From contig JACKIC010000010.1 of NCBI GenBank assembly GCA_020638655.1, positions 1 to 64,000 on the forward strand: a stretch of DNA of 64,000 bases, written 5' to 3'. The notes beneath the pieces were generated by a model. That model did no database searches. It was not told the DNA's origin and worked only from the letters and a program-made list of their open reading frames with translations. Both the position numbers and the translations under genes were made by a program. The DNA is from Planctomycetota bacterium. Its GTDB lineage: Bacteria; Planctomycetota; UBA1135; UBA2386. This document shows positions 43,764 to 54,232 of this stretch, piece after piece; within the stretch, counting starts at the first letter, position 1, and each line of letters begins with the position of its first letter.

Positions 43764-45199
43764 GTGAAGTGCCAATGGATCGGACGCGCCGCGACCGCCG
43801 TCGTGGCGGGCTTCGTGATCGCCGCCGCCCCGGCGCAGGCGATCGTCGGCAAGGACGTGCCGGCGCTGTCCTTCACCGCGTGGCCGCGCGGCGCCCCGAT
43901 CGTGCCGGGCGGCGAAGGCGCGCCGCGGGTGACGGTGTTCGCGTGTTACACGACGCCGCAGACGGCGCCGCAGCTCGCCTGGGACGCGGCGCACCTGGCG
44001 CGGTTGCAGGCCGAGTTCGGACCGCAGGGCGCGCGCGTCGTGGTGGTGGTTCCGGCCGCGGACGCCGTCGGCCGCCTCGCGATCGGTGACTGCAGCGTCG
44101 CCGTGCCCACCGGCGGCTCGGCCCACGCGTGGCTCGGCGACGAGGCCGGCAGCTGCTGGCACCTGCTGGTGGTCGACCGGGCCGCGACCGTGACCTTCGT
44201 CGGCGAACTCGGCAGCGGGCTCGAGGACGCGGTGGCGAACACGCTCGCGGGCACCAACATCACCCTCGACGAACGGCGGGCCTGGCAGCTGCGGCGCATG
44301 GAGTCGTTCGACGACCTGCCGGCGCGGTTCCTGCGCGACGCGTTGGCATACCAACTCGCCAACGCGCCGCGCGACGGGGGGTGGTCGCGGGCCTGCGCTA
44401 CGCGCTGTCGGTGCACGACGGGGACCGCGTCGCCGCGCCCAGGGTGTTCGACCGGTGCCTGCCGAAGGTCGCCGCGTCGCCGCGCGGGCTGGCGCACTTC
44501 GCGGACCTCGTGCTGCGCGTCGATGGTGGCGCCGACGGCGTCGCTGCGCAGCTCGCCGACCGGCTCGCCGAGGCCGCGGCCGCGGCGCCCGACGATCCCG
44601 TGGTCGGGCTCGCGCTGCTGCGCGCGCTGCTCGCTGCGGGCCGCGAGCGCGAGTTCGGCCGGCACGTGATGCGCGTGCGCAAGGCGGCGCTGGGCACGGC
44701 CGGCACCAGCCTCTGCTTCGCCGAGATCCTGACCAAGGCCAGCCTGCCGGCCGTGCACCGCGACCTGGCCGAAGAGGCCGTCGCGCGCGCTTCGGCCCTC
44801 GACGCCCCGCCGCGCCTGCTCGCCGCGGCCCGCTACCTGGTGATTCGGTCGTGTGTCGGGGACGCCGCCGCGGCCAAGGCCTTCTGCGCCGAGTACTGCG
44901 CCAAGGTCGAGCAGGGCGGTTCGCTCAACGAAGACTGCTGGAGCTTCCTCACCGATCTGAGCACCCAGGGTGGCTACGACGGGTTCGCCCTGGCGATCGC
45001 CGAACGCATGCTCGAGAACCGCGGCGCGATGGACTACCTCGCGTTCGACACCGCCGCGATGGCGATGTTCCGCGCCGGCCGCATCGACGAGGCGCTGAAG
45101 CTGCAGACGACCTCGATCGAGCAGGGCGGCAAGACCGACCCCGAGTACGTCGAGCGGCTGCGCCGCTACACCGCGGCGGTCGCCGACGCCGGCCGCTGA
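43764..45199 (+). pseudogene. Exported redoxin-like protein, first of two paralogs, frameshifted
   Basis: This gene matches the downstream neighbour (45307-46740) from end to end but is broken by a frameshift in a six-G run at 44376-44381. Before the break it reads a signal peptide (ending AAAPAQA) and a thioredoxin/redoxin-like segment (VTVFACYTTP...RVVVVVPAAD) without a CxxC. After it, in another frame, VVAGLRYALSVHDGDR and the helical C-terminal half continue to a stop at 45199. The span from GTG to stop is 1436 nt. Removing two Gs gives 478 codons, exactly as in the paralog; adding one G also restores the frame. A sequencing error in the G run is possible. Role unknown; presumably periplasmic. 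Confidence 0.7.
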
Positions 45200-45252
45200 G
45201 CGGTCGACCGCGGCCGCAGGGCCCTCGGCACCGCGCCGATCGCGAAATGGGC

Positions 45253-45258
45253 TACGCT
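45253..45258 (+). promoter_or_regulatory. -10-like TACGCT
   Basis: GGCTACGCTTGCC lies in the 108-nt gap before the second redoxin-like paralog. A separate promoter for the paralog is possible. Confidence 0.3.
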
Positions 45259-45306
45259 TGCCGCCGCCGGTGTAGTCCGCGCGCGCCGCCGGTCGATGTT
45301 CGTTCC

Positions 45307-46740
45307 GTGAAGTCCTGGCTCGTGATCCTGACTGTCGCCGCGGGGGCAGTCCTCTCGCTGCCCGCGCAGGCCGTGCTCGGCCAGGCGGCGCCGCCGTTGC
45401 CGGGGCTGACCTGGCAGCGCGGGGCGCCCGTCGTGCCGGGTGACGCAGCCGCGCCGCGCGCGACGGTGTTCGCGTTCTACGATACGCCGCACGCGGCCGG
45501 CGCGATGGTCGGTGACGGCGCGCACCTGGCGACGCTGCAGCGGGACCTGGCCGAACGCGGTGTGCGCGTGGTCGCGGTCGTCGGCCGCGACGAGACCGAC
45601 GCGCCGCGCCTGCCCGACGAAGACTGGTCCCCGTGCAGCGTCGCGGTCGACACCACCGGCGCCACCGCCACCTGGCTTGGCGACGAGCTCGGCCGGAACT
45701 GGAACGTGGTGGTGGTCGACGGACTCGGGCGGGTCGCCTTCCTCGGGCGCCCGGGGGCCGGGCTGGCCGACGCGGTGCAGGCCACGCTCTCGGGCGCGGC
45801 CGATCTGGCAGCCGAACAGCACGCCTTCGCGCTGCGCCGCCTCGTCAGCTTCGACGACGTGGCGTTCGAGCGGGTCCGGGACGAACTCGAGGCGGCGTCG
45901 GCCTACGCGCCGCACGACGGCGTGCTCGCCGGCATGCGCTACGCGCTGTTCGCGCACCACGGCGATCGCGCCGCCGCGCGCGCGGCGCTCGATCGCGACC
46001 TGCCCAAGCTGGTGCACGACGGTGCCGCGCTGGCCTGGTTCGCCGACCTCGCGCTGCGCGCCGACGCCGCCGCGCCCAACCTCGCCGCGACGCTGTGTGA
46101 GCCGCTGGCCGCCGCGGTCGCCGCCGCGCCGCGCGACGTGGCGTTGGGCCTGGCCAACCTGCGCGCCCTCGTCCTGGCGCAGCGCGGTCGCGACGTCGGC
46201 AGGCAGGTGATGCGGGTTCGCAAGCTCGCGCTCGCCGACGCCGAGGCCTGCCTGCAGTTCGCCGAGATCCTCGCCCAGGCCGAGCAGCCCGCCATCTACG
46301 CCGACCTCGCCAATCAGGCGCTGCAGCGCGCCGCGGCGCTCGAGGCGTCGCCGCGGTTGTTGGCCGCCACGCGCTTCGTCGTCGCGCGCCGCTGCGCCGC
46401 GGACGACCGCGCCGCCCAGAACGTGCTCGCCGAGTATCTCGAGCGGCTGCAGCTGCGCGTCTCGATCAACAACGACTGCTGGTACTTCCTGACCGAGCTG
46501 CCGACCATGGGGCGCTACGACGTGTTCGCCGCGGCGTTGGCCGACCGCATGCTCGAGCAGAAGGAGGCGATGGACTACTTCGAGTTCGACACCGCCGCGC
46601 TGGCGATGTTCCGGGCCGGCCGCCTGGCCGACGCCGTGGAGCTGCAGCAGCAGGCGATCGACAAGGGCGGCAAGGACGACCCCGCCTACCGCGGTCGCCT
46701 GTCGCGCTACAAGGCCGCGGTGGCCGCGGCGCCGCGGTAG
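45307..46740 (+). CDS. Exported redoxin-like protein with helical repeats, second paralog
   Basis: A 477-residue protein with a signal peptide (about 1-20, ending PAQAVLG). An AhpC/TSA- or TlpA-like fold follows (about 22-165): VLGQAAPPLPGLTW, ATVFAFYDTP, RVVAVVGRDE, WNVVVVDGLGRVAFLGRPG. The place of the redox CxxC is taken by DTPHA, so disulphide chemistry is unlikely. Residues 175-477 are helical, TPR-like, with QVMRVRKLALADAEACLQFAEIL and AMFRAGRLADAVELQQQAID. It lies 108 nt after the frameshifted copy. The GTG start matches the paralog's GTG-AAG start. Function unknown. Confidence 0.7.
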   Translation: MKSWLVILTVAAGAVLSLPAQAVLGQAAPPLPGLTWQRGAPVVPGDAAAPRATVFAFYDTPHAAGAMVGDGAHLATLQRDLAERGVRVVAVVGRDETDAPRLPDEDWSPCSVAVDTTGATATWLGDELGRNWNVVVVDGLGRVAFLGRPGAGLADAVQATLSGAADLAAEQHAFALRRLVSFDDVAFERVRDELEAASAYAPHDGVLAGMRYALFAHHGDRAAARAALDRDLPKLVHDGAALAWFADLALRADAAAPNLAATLCEPLAAAVAAAPRDVALGLANLRALVLAQRGRDVGRQVMRVRKLALADAEACLQFAEILAQAEQPAIYADLANQALQRAAALEASPRLLAATRFVVARRCAADDRAAQNVLAEYLERLQLRVSINNDCWYFLTELPTMGRYDVFAAALADRMLEQKEAMDYFEFDTAALAMFRAGRLADAVELQQQAIDKGGKDDPAYRGRLSRYKAAVAAAPR

Positions 46741-46780
46741 GGGCGGTTCCTGCCGACTCCCAACCGGGCCGCGGTTCCGG

Positions 46781-46786
46781 TAGCCT
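46781..46786 (+). promoter_or_regulatory. -10-like TAGCCT directly before ATG
   Basis: GGTAGCCTGCCGCGATG: TAGCCT ends 6 nt before the ATG at 46793, a leaderless arrangement. Confidence 0.45.
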
Positions 46787-46792
46787 GCCGCG

Positions 46793-47314
46793 ATGAGCAA
46801 CGGCCATCGCCTGGTGCCTCGTGGGACCCTCATGGTCCCGGTTGTCCTGCTGCTGTCCGCGGCCGGTTGTCGCAGCGTCGACGTGCACGCCACGGCCGAC
46901 GACGCCGTCGACTTCGCAGCCCTGCATTCCTACCAGCTGTTGGCCGCGTCGCCGGAGGCCGCGACCATGGTCAGCGAGGCTGACCTGCTGCAGATGGTGG
47001 GGGATCGGCTCGAGGCCAAGGGGCTGCGCCGCACCGCCGACAATCCCGACCTGCTGGTGGCGATCCACCGCACCGTCGAGGGCACCTTGAACACCCGCGG
47101 CTCGGGCTACGAGTTCCGGGGCGGGCGCATGCGCAGCTACGAGCTGCAGTCCGGCACCCTGGTGGTCGACCTGGTGCTGGCGAGCAGTCGCCAGGTGGCT
47201 TGGCGCGGCACGGCCAGCGGCGCGTTCCGGTTCGACGCGGTCCCGGAGGAGCGCAAGAAGCTGCTCGACGAGGTCCTCGACGAGATGTTCGCGGACTTCC
47301 CGCCCCGGCGCTGA
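46793..47314 (+). CDS. DUF4136-type lipoprotein
   Basis: A 173-residue lipoprotein with lipobox SAAG-C26. The DUF4136 pattern follows: VDFAALHSYQLL, LLQMVGDRLEAKGLRRTADNPDLLVAIHRTVEGT, GTLVVDLVLASSRQVAWRGTASG and a C-terminal LLDEVLDEMFADFPP. Family members are small envelope lipoproteins of unknown function. It is a single gene, 150 nt before rpmB. Confidence 0.85.
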   Translation: MSNGHRLVPRGTLMVPVVLLLSAAGCRSVDVHATADDAVDFAALHSYQLLAASPEAATMVSEADLLQMVGDRLEAKGLRRTADNPDLLVAIHRTVEGTLNTRGSGYEFRGGRMRSYELQSGTLVVDLVLASSRQVAWRGTASGAFRFDAVPEERKKLLDEVLDEMFADFPPRR

Positions 47315-47405
47315 GGTCGGCGCTGAGGCCGGCCGCGACGGCCGAACAGGGGGAGGTTGCCGGCGGGTGGTGGGGGGCTTCCCAGAACCTGCCGCAAAAC
47401 CCCTC

Positions 47406-47433
47406 TTGCCTGAGCCGGCCGCGTTGCTATCCT
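47406..47433 (+). promoter_or_regulatory. Promoter TTGCCT-16-TATCCT for rpmB
   Basis: A -35-like TTGCCT (47406-47411) and a -10 TATCCT (47428-47433) are 16 nt apart, with the ATG 30 nt downstream. The downstream CTCTTCGCC stretch is shared with the tRNA-fMet promoter region. Confidence 0.5.
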
Positions 47434-47463
47434 CTTCGCCCCTCCGTTCCCCCGAGCTACCAC

Positions 47464-47781
47464 ATGTCCCGAGTCTGTGCAGTCACCGGTCGTCGCACCC
47501 GCGTTGGTCACAAAGTCAAGCGCCGCGGCTTGGCCAAGAAGGACGGTGGTGTCGGTCGCCGCGTCACCGGGCGCAGCAAGCGCACCTTCAAGCCGAACTT
47601 GCAGCCGGTCCGCATCCTGACCCCCGAGGGCCAGGTGCAGACCCTGAAGGTCTCGACCAAGGTCATCAAGAAGGGTGTCATCACCCTGCAGAAGAACGGC
47701 AAGGCCGTCTCCTTCCCGCTGGTCAAGGCCGTCAAGGGACGCAACCGCGCCTTCACCAAGGCGCAGAAGCCCAAGGCCTGA
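47464..47781 (+). CDS. rpmB: 50S ribosomal protein L28
   Basis: A 105-residue L28, longer than the usual 60-80. Family features: SRVCAVTGRRTRVGHKVKRRG, GRSKRTFKPNLQPVRILTPEG, VKVSTKVIKKGVITLQKNG-like end. The extra 25-30 C-terminal residues are basic and planctomycete-like. It is a structural protein of the large ribosomal subunit. It starts its own transcript; the small membrane-protein gene follows after 70 nt. Confidence 0.93.
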   Translation: MSRVCAVTGRRTRVGHKVKRRGLAKKDGGVGRRVTGRSKRTFKPNLQPVRILTPEGQVQTLKVSTKVIKKGVITLQKNGKAVSFPLVKAVKGRNRAFTKAQKPKA

Positions 47782-47851
47782 GTCGCGGTCCGGCTCGCCG
47801 CGCTGCCGTTGGGCGGCGCCTGCGGCGGCCGTGGATCGCCAGGAGTCCTCG

Positions 47852-48310
47852 ATGAGCGAGCTGCCGCCGGAAGCGAACGTGCCCGATCTCGAGCAGCCCG
47901 AGGACACGCACCGCGCGATCGCCGAGGTCTCGCTGCGCCTCATGGCCGGCGCCGTCGATCGTCGCACGCTCGAGCAACTCAAGCGCACCGTGCAGGCCTC
48001 GCCCGCGGAGTTCCCGTGGCAGGTCGTGACCCAGGCCGTGTTGGCCGCGAAGCCCGACGAGCAGCAGGTGGTGCAGGCCGCGCTCGTGGCGCAGCGCGAC
48101 TGGATCCTGCGCGGTGGGCGTGAGACGCCGAAGCCGCTGGGTCGGCGCGCCAAGGGGCTGGTCGCCAAGTTGTGCGCGCAGTTGATCGTGCTCGGCGTCG
48201 CTGCGCTGATCACGATCATCGCGCTGTTGGTGCTCAAGTACCGGTTCCCGGACTTCGACATCTACCGCGTGCTGACCTGGATCCAGGACCTGTTCGGCGC
48301 CACGCGCTGA
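47852..48310 (+). CDS. Small single-pass membrane protein, unknown
   Basis: A 152-residue protein. The first 95 residues are acidic/helical and cytoplasmic (ISLRLMAGAVDRRTLEQLKRTV-like helix). One transmembrane helix lies at about 113-131 (IVLGVAALITIIALLVLKYRF), followed by a short tail with DLFGATR. AGGAG lies 6 nt before the ATG, one of the clearer Shine-Dalgarno sites here. No family is recognised. Confidence 0.6.
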   Translation: MSELPPEANVPDLEQPEDTHRAIAEVSLRLMAGAVDRRTLEQLKRTVQASPAEFPWQVVTQAVLAAKPDEQQVVQAALVAQRDWILRGGRETPKPLGRRAKGLVAKLCAQLIVLGVAALITIIALLVLKYRFPDFDIYRVLTWIQDLFGATR

Positions 48311-48332
48311 TCTGCCGCGAGGCCCGGAGAGG

Positions 48333-48374
48333 GGGCCCGCAGGGAAGGGCCCGCAGTGAAGGGCCCGCAGAGGA
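48333..48374. repeat. Three 14-bp tandem units (gggcccgcag)
   Basis: Three exact-length copies of GGGCCCGCAGNGAA-type units (48333-48346, 48347-48360, 48361-48374) lie just after the stop of the small membrane-protein gene. Each unit contains the palindrome GGGCCC. Confidence 0.7.
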
Positions 48375-48399
48375 GAGATCGCGTTGCGAGAATCCCCTG

Positions 48400-48905
48400 T
48401 TGTCCACCGATCCTTCCACCTAGGGGCTGCGCGGTCCGGCCAAGGCTCGATGGCATCGACCGGAAGTGGATTCAGCGCAGTGGGTTGGGGGTTCCTTGGT
48501 GCGGCCGGGCTGCGGCGCCCGGGGCCGGGTGGTCGGAGGAAAACGCCACGCGGTGAGCAGAAACAGGTGGACGACTTGTTGAAATCTCGTGGATTGATGG
48601 CATGATGACCAGACGTCAACCGGTGGTGGTGACCCCGCCTAAGGAAACCTTCGCCGAGTGACGTGGTGGTGGCTTCGGCCGCTGCCGGTAGCGAAACGCT
48701 CTCTGAATGTTCGAATGACCATTGCGACCTGACTGACCATCGGGTCACGCGGGTCCGGTTCGCCGGATCCGATCAGCAGACACCAACCGGGTCCTGGCTG
48801 TGTGGTGGAGACCAGTATCCCCCCTCCCTAACCGCCCTCTCCATTGCGTAGCCAGACCCGTATTCGCGGGCCTCAGTTCTGACCGGCTGAGGCCCGTTTT
48901 TTTTT
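48400..48905 (+). ncRNA. Candidate structured non-coding RNA ending in a terminator
   Basis: No convincing gene fills 48311-49042. The + strand can form nested stems CTGCGC(48427-48432)/GCGCAG(48475-48480) and CGGTC(48432-48436)/GACCG(48458-48462), a CCGGGC/GCCCGG stem near 48510, an AAGG-AAA-CCTT hairpin near 48642, and a TTCG-capped hairpin near 48755. It ends in the strong terminator at 48868-48905. TTGTCC (48400) with TAGGGG (48421) is a weak promoter guess. It could instead be a long 3' UTR. It does not look like tmRNA, RNase P RNA or SRP RNA. Confidence 0.35.
48868..48905 (+). terminator. Intrinsic terminator, GGGCCTCAG stem with T9
   Basis: GGGCCTCAG (48868-48876) pairs with CTGAGGCCC (48887-48895) over a 10-nt loop and is followed by nine Ts. 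The strongest terminator in the window, oriented +. Confidence 0.9.
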
Positions 48906-48971
48906 CTCCGCCCGGAACCGTACCGGCGCGGTGGTGAGGGGGATCGCGGGCGCATCAGCGGCAACCGTTCG

Positions 48972-49001
48972 TTGCCGCCGCCCGTCGGCCCTGGGTAACG
49001 T
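48972..49001 (+). promoter_or_regulatory. Promoter TTGCCG-18-TAACGT for the GGDEF-like operon
   Basis: TTGCCG (48972-48977) and TAACGT (48996-49001) are 18 nt apart, 41 nt upstream of the ATG at 49043. Placed between the terminator and the operon. Confidence 0.4.
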
Positions 49002-49042
49002 GATGTGTCGCTTGGCACTGCGTGCCGGCGCGACGAGACGCG

Positions 49043-49710
49043 ATGACGAAACCCGGTTTCCGCAAGGGTCGGCCCGGTGGCCGCCGCAGTGGGGCTACGG
49101 GCGCCGGCGACGGCTTCCTGAGCAGTGCCCTGTTTTCGCAGGCGCAGATCCTGCACCTGATGAAGAACGAGTTCGCGCGGGCGCGGCGCCACGGGGTGCC
49201 GTTGGCCTGCGTCGTGCTGGCGGTCGACCGCCTGCCGCAGCTCGTCGATCTCTACGGGCTGCCGCTGCGCCAGGTCGTGCGCCAGTCGCTGGCCGAGATG
49301 GTGCGGCAGAAGACCCGCGGCTCGGACATGCTGGGCCTCGCCAACGAGGACCGCTACCTGCTGATGTTGCCGCACACCGAACTCGACCAGGCCCGGATCG
49401 TCGCCGAGCGCCTGCACAAGTTGTTCGGTGGGCTGGAGATCGCGGTCGACGGGCGCCAGCTGGCGCTGACCCTCAGCGTCGGTCTCTCCGCGGTCGGCGA
49501 GCAGCAGACGATGTTCTTCGACTCGCTGCTGGCGCAGGCCGAGACCGCGCTCGAGTTCGCCGTCGAGAACGGCGGCGACCGGGTCTGTTCGTTCGGCGAG
49601 GTCACCCTGGCCCAGGCCGAGGTCGAGCCGGACGACGGCGAGTTCGCCCCGCCCGACGAAGGGGACCAGCAAGGCGCCGAGGACGGCGACGGCGGCGATC
49701 GGGAGGGGCG

Positions 49711-49714
<4 letters not shown>
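49043..49714 (+). CDS. Degenerate GGDEF-domain protein
   Basis: A 223-residue protein whose middle (about 30-185) has the GGDEF fold: HLMKNEFARARRHGVPLACVVLAVDRL, RGSDMLGLANEDRYLLMLPHTELDQARIVAERLHKLF, and LALTLSVGLSAV. The GGDEF signature itself reads NEDRY, so cyclase activity is improbable and GTP or partner sensing is more likely. The C-terminal 40 residues are acidic. An in-frame start at 49022 is also possible. It overlaps the NtrC-type gene by 4 nt, suggesting it acts with that regulator. Confidence 0.75.
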
Positions 49715-51064
<1,350 letters not shown>

Positions 51065-51078
<14 letters not shown>

Positions 51079-53194
51079 ACTGGTGACTCACCTGCGCCGC
51101 GTTTGCGCCGCGCTCGCGGCGACTGCCTGCGCGGCGGGGGCCCTGGCCCAGGCGCCGGTGCCGGCGCCGGAGAAGTTCTCGTGCGTGCTCTGGTCCGGCG
51201 ACCAGGCGCGCGGCATCGCGCGCGCCCAGGCGCTCGGCTGCGACGCGCTGCAACTCGGCCGCGGCGCTGACCCCGGGCCGCTGCGCGCCGCAGGCCTCGG
51301 CTTCTACCTGGACCAGCCGATCGGCAAGGGATTGCTCGAGCTGCGCGACGAGGAGTGGCGGCCGCTGGCGCAGGCCTACGAGGCGCTGCGCGACCCGACG
51401 ACGCTGATCCGGCCGAAGTGCTTCGCCACGCAAGGCGTGCTCGACGCCGCGGTCACTGCCGCCGCCGCCGAGGTGGCGCGCGTCGCCGGTCCCGACCTGC
51501 GCTTCGTCGCGCTCGCCGACGAGGCGTCGGCGACGCGCCACGACGCGCCGCTCGACACCTGCGCCTGCGCAGCCTGCCGCGCGGACTTCGTCGCGTTCCT
51601 GCGCCGCAGGGTCGGCTCGCTCGACGCCGTCAACGCGGCGCTCGGCACGCAGTACGCCGCGTTCGAGGACGTGTTGCCGGTCTCGACCGACCAGGTGCGC
51701 CGGCGCGAACTCGGTGAGACCACGCTGCCGGCCGATCTGCGCGCCTTCGTGCTGCGGCAGCAGTTCGTCGCGCAGCAGTTCGCGGACGCCGTCGGCCACA
51801 TCGCCGGCGCCGTCGCCGCGGCCGCGCCCGGCGTGCCGGTGGGGCTCACGGGGCTGCAGGTCCCGGCGGCGTTCGGCGGCAACGACTACGCGCGGCTGTT
51901 GCCGAAGCTGACCCTGCTCGAGCCGTACGACAATGGCGGCGCCCGCGAACTCGCCGCGAGCCTCGGCCGCGCCGACGCGCACCGCTACGCGACGCTGTTC
52001 CCGCCGCCCGAGCCCGAGGACAAGGGGCCGCGCCCGAACACCGTGCAGCACGTGCGGCACGCGCTGGTCGACGCCGCGGCGCACGGCCTCGCCGGCGTCG
52101 TGGTGTGGAACGACGAGACCGTGTTCGACGCCAAGGACCAACCGACGTCGTTCGGCGCCGCGCTGCGCGACGAACTTCAGCAGCTGCGCCCGATCCTCGA
52201 CGCCTGTGCCGGCGCGCGCGTCGAGGCCGGTCCGGTCTGGATGCTCGAGTCGCAGCCGTCGGTGGCGCTGTGGTGGATGCTCGACTCGGCCAAGGACGGC
52301 ATGACCTGGGTGCGGCGTCTCGCTTCGTACGAACGCACACACAGCACCAGCCAGGCGGCGCGCCGCGCCTGGTTGCGCCTGCTCGGGGACCTCGGCCACC
52401 AACCGCGGTTCGTCGCCGAGGACGATCTGGCGACGCGCCTGTTGCAGGAGCGACCCCGCTGCCTGGTGCTGCCGGCCTCGATCGCGCTGGCCGACCGCAC
52501 CGCGCAGGCGATCGACACCTACGTGCGCAACGGTGGCACCGTGCTCGCGGACCACTCCACCGGGCTCTACGACGAGCAGGGGCTGCGCCGCGCCGCCGGG
52601 GCGCTCGACGAGTTGTTCGGCATCGGCGAACGCAGCCTGCGGTGGGACGACCTGCTGGTGCGCGAAGGGCAGGCCCTGCGCCGCCTCGACGCGCGCCTGC
52701 CCGCCGCCGAACGCGGCGTGCGCGGCCGCCTCGGGGAGCGTCGCGACGACACCACCGTGTTCCTCGAGCAGCGCCACGGTCGCGGCCGCGCCGTCTACCT
52801 CAACGCGCCGGTCGTCGGCTATGTGCAGGCGCGCCTCGACGAGCGCGCGGTCGGTTTCGCGTTCGAGCTGCGGCGGCGCGTGCGCGCGGTGCTGCAGGAG
52901 GCCGGCGTCGAGCCGCCGTGCGACGTGCGCGGCGATGGGCTGCCGACCTGCATCGAACGCGTGCCGCTGCGGCTGCGCGACGGCCGCGCCGTGCTGGCGA
53001 TCCGCATCGAGGCCAAGGACCGGCCAGCGCTGTTGGCGCGGCTCGCGGACCAGGGCAAGCGGCGCATCGAGGTGTCGTTCGCGCGCGAACGCACGCTGCG
53101 CATGCTCGACGGCCGCGAGCTCGGCCGCGCGGTCAACTTCGACCTGCCGTTCGATCCCTTCGGGGCGTTGTTCCTCGAGGTCGTCGATCGGTGA
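51065..53194 (+). CDS. Exported GH42/beta-galactosidase-like protein
   Basis: A 709-residue protein with a signal peptide (about 1-29, ending GALAQ). The N-terminal two thirds follow the barrel pattern of GH42-like enzymes: RFVALADEASATRH, a zinc-like cluster in DTCACAACRADFVAFLRRRVGSLDAVNAALGTQYAAFED, VVVWNDETVFDAKD. A trimerisation-type domain (about 410-540; RPRCLVLPASIALADRTAQAIDTYVRNGGTVLAD) follows, and a C-terminal beta domain ends the protein. The two catalytic acids are not certain. Probable role: sugar or polysaccharide hydrolysis outside the cytoplasm. Its ATG lies 14 nt inside the preceding gene. Confidence 0.72.
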
Positions 53195-54027
53195 GCGCAG
53201 CGCCGCTGCAGGTCGTCGGCGCGCTGCTCGGCACCGCGGTGTTCCGGTGGAACCAGCCGGTCGCCGCGGCGGTGCTGATCTCGGATCTGCACGTGCCCAG
53301 CGACGGGGGGGCGGCGTTCGCCCACCTGCAGGACGCCGTCGCCGCGGCCCGGCAGGCCCAGCGACCGCTGTTCGTGCTCGGCGACCTGTTCGACAGCTAC
53401 GTGTCGGCCGCCCAGGTGCGCACCGGCATCTGGCGCGACACCGCGGCGCTGTTCGGGGCCGCGGTCGCCGGCGGTTCGCCGGTGGTGATCCTGCACGGCA
53501 ACCGGGACTTCCTGCTCGGCGCCGAGTTCGAGCGCGCCAGCGGCGCGCGGGTCGTCGCCGGCGCCCTGCGGGTCGCGCTCGCGGGCGTCGAGACGCTGCT
53601 CGCCCACGGCGACGAACTGTGCCAGCGCGATCTGCCCTACCAGCGCGCCAAGCGGTGGTTGCGCCATCCGGTGACGCGCTTCGTCGGCCGCCACCTGCCG
53701 CTGTCACTGGCCCTCTCCCTGGCCGAGCGCGCGCGCCGGCGCAGCCGCGCGGTCATCGCCTCGGGCGACCAGTCCCGCTTCCTGCCGACCGCCGCGGCGG
53801 TCGCGGCGGCGTTCGCGGACGGCGTGCAGCAGCTGGTGTTCGGGCACATCCACCGCCACGCCACCGGCGAGGTCGGCGGGGGGCGGTACCGGGTGTTGCC
53901 GGCCTTCGACCAGGACGGCGTCGGGCTGCTGGCCGACGACCGCGGGCTGCGGCCGGTCCGGTTCCTGCCAGGCGGTCAGGTCGAGCCGGTCGACGAGCCC
54001 GGTCCCTGCCCGTTCCCGGCCGCCTGA
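53191..54027 (+). CDS. lpxH: LpxH-like UDP-2,3-diacylglucosamine pyrophosphatase
   Basis: A 278-residue calcineurin-type phosphoesterase. Metal-binding residues follow the LpxH order: D32 and H34 in ISDLHV, D65 in GDLFD, N104-R105-D106 in HGNRD (the R is typical of LpxH), H139 in AHGDELC, and H219/H221 in FGHIHRH. LpxH hydrolyses UDP-2,3-diacylglucosamine in lipid A synthesis, so an LPS outer membrane is implied. Its GTG overlaps the preceding stop (GTGA). Confidence 0.85.
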   Translation: MSAAPLQVVGALLGTAVFRWNQPVAAAVLISDLHVPSDGGAAFAHLQDAVAAARQAQRPLFVLGDLFDSYVSAAQVRTGIWRDTAALFGAAVAGGSPVVILHGNRDFLLGAEFERASGARVVAGALRVALAGVETLLAHGDELCQRDLPYQRAKRWLRHPVTRFVGRHLPLSLALSLAERARRRSRAVIASGDQSRFLPTAAAVAAAFADGVQQLVFGHIHRHATGEVGGGRYRVLPAFDQDGVGLLADDRGLRPVRFLPGGQVEPVDEPGPCPFPAA

Positions 54028-54076
54028 TGGGAGGCCGGATGGGGGAGGTCGGGCCCCGCCGGGGCCCAGATCCGGA

Positions 54077-54105
54077 TTGCCCGGTTCGCGGCGGGCCGCT
54101 ACTGT
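54077..54105 (+). promoter_or_regulatory. Promoter TTGCCC-17-TACTGT for cmk
   Basis: TTGCCC (54077-54082) and TACTGT (54100-54105) are 17 nt apart, followed by a leader of about 128 nt before cmk. The leader contains pyrimidine-rich stretches but no recognised riboswitch. Confidence 0.5.
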
Positions 54106-54232
54106 CTTCCCCCCTTCGTCGGCGACTGCACCGACCGACGCCGCGTCGGCCGAGGTCGCTGTCCGGGGGCGATCTTTCCCAATCCGGATCGACTCTCCTA
54201 TTCCGTTTCGTCCCACTGTTCGCGATCCCTTC

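Noticed and set aside
44129..44669. Two separate genes in place of one frameshifted redoxin-like gene
   Set aside because: The paralog aligns across the break, and each frame becomes nonsense on the other side of the G run.
48384..48605. A 73-codon ORF (TTG start) in the 48.3-49.0 kb gap
   Set aside because: Its third codon positions are not GC-biased like the real genes, no family is visible, and it overlaps the predicted RNA stems. Kept as non-coding.
48310..48905. tmRNA, RNase P RNA or SRP RNA in the gap
   Set aside because: The diagnostic parts (tRNA-like ends with a tag frame, GAGGAAAGTCC with ACAGAA, GGAAGNAGCA-type loop) are absent on both strands.
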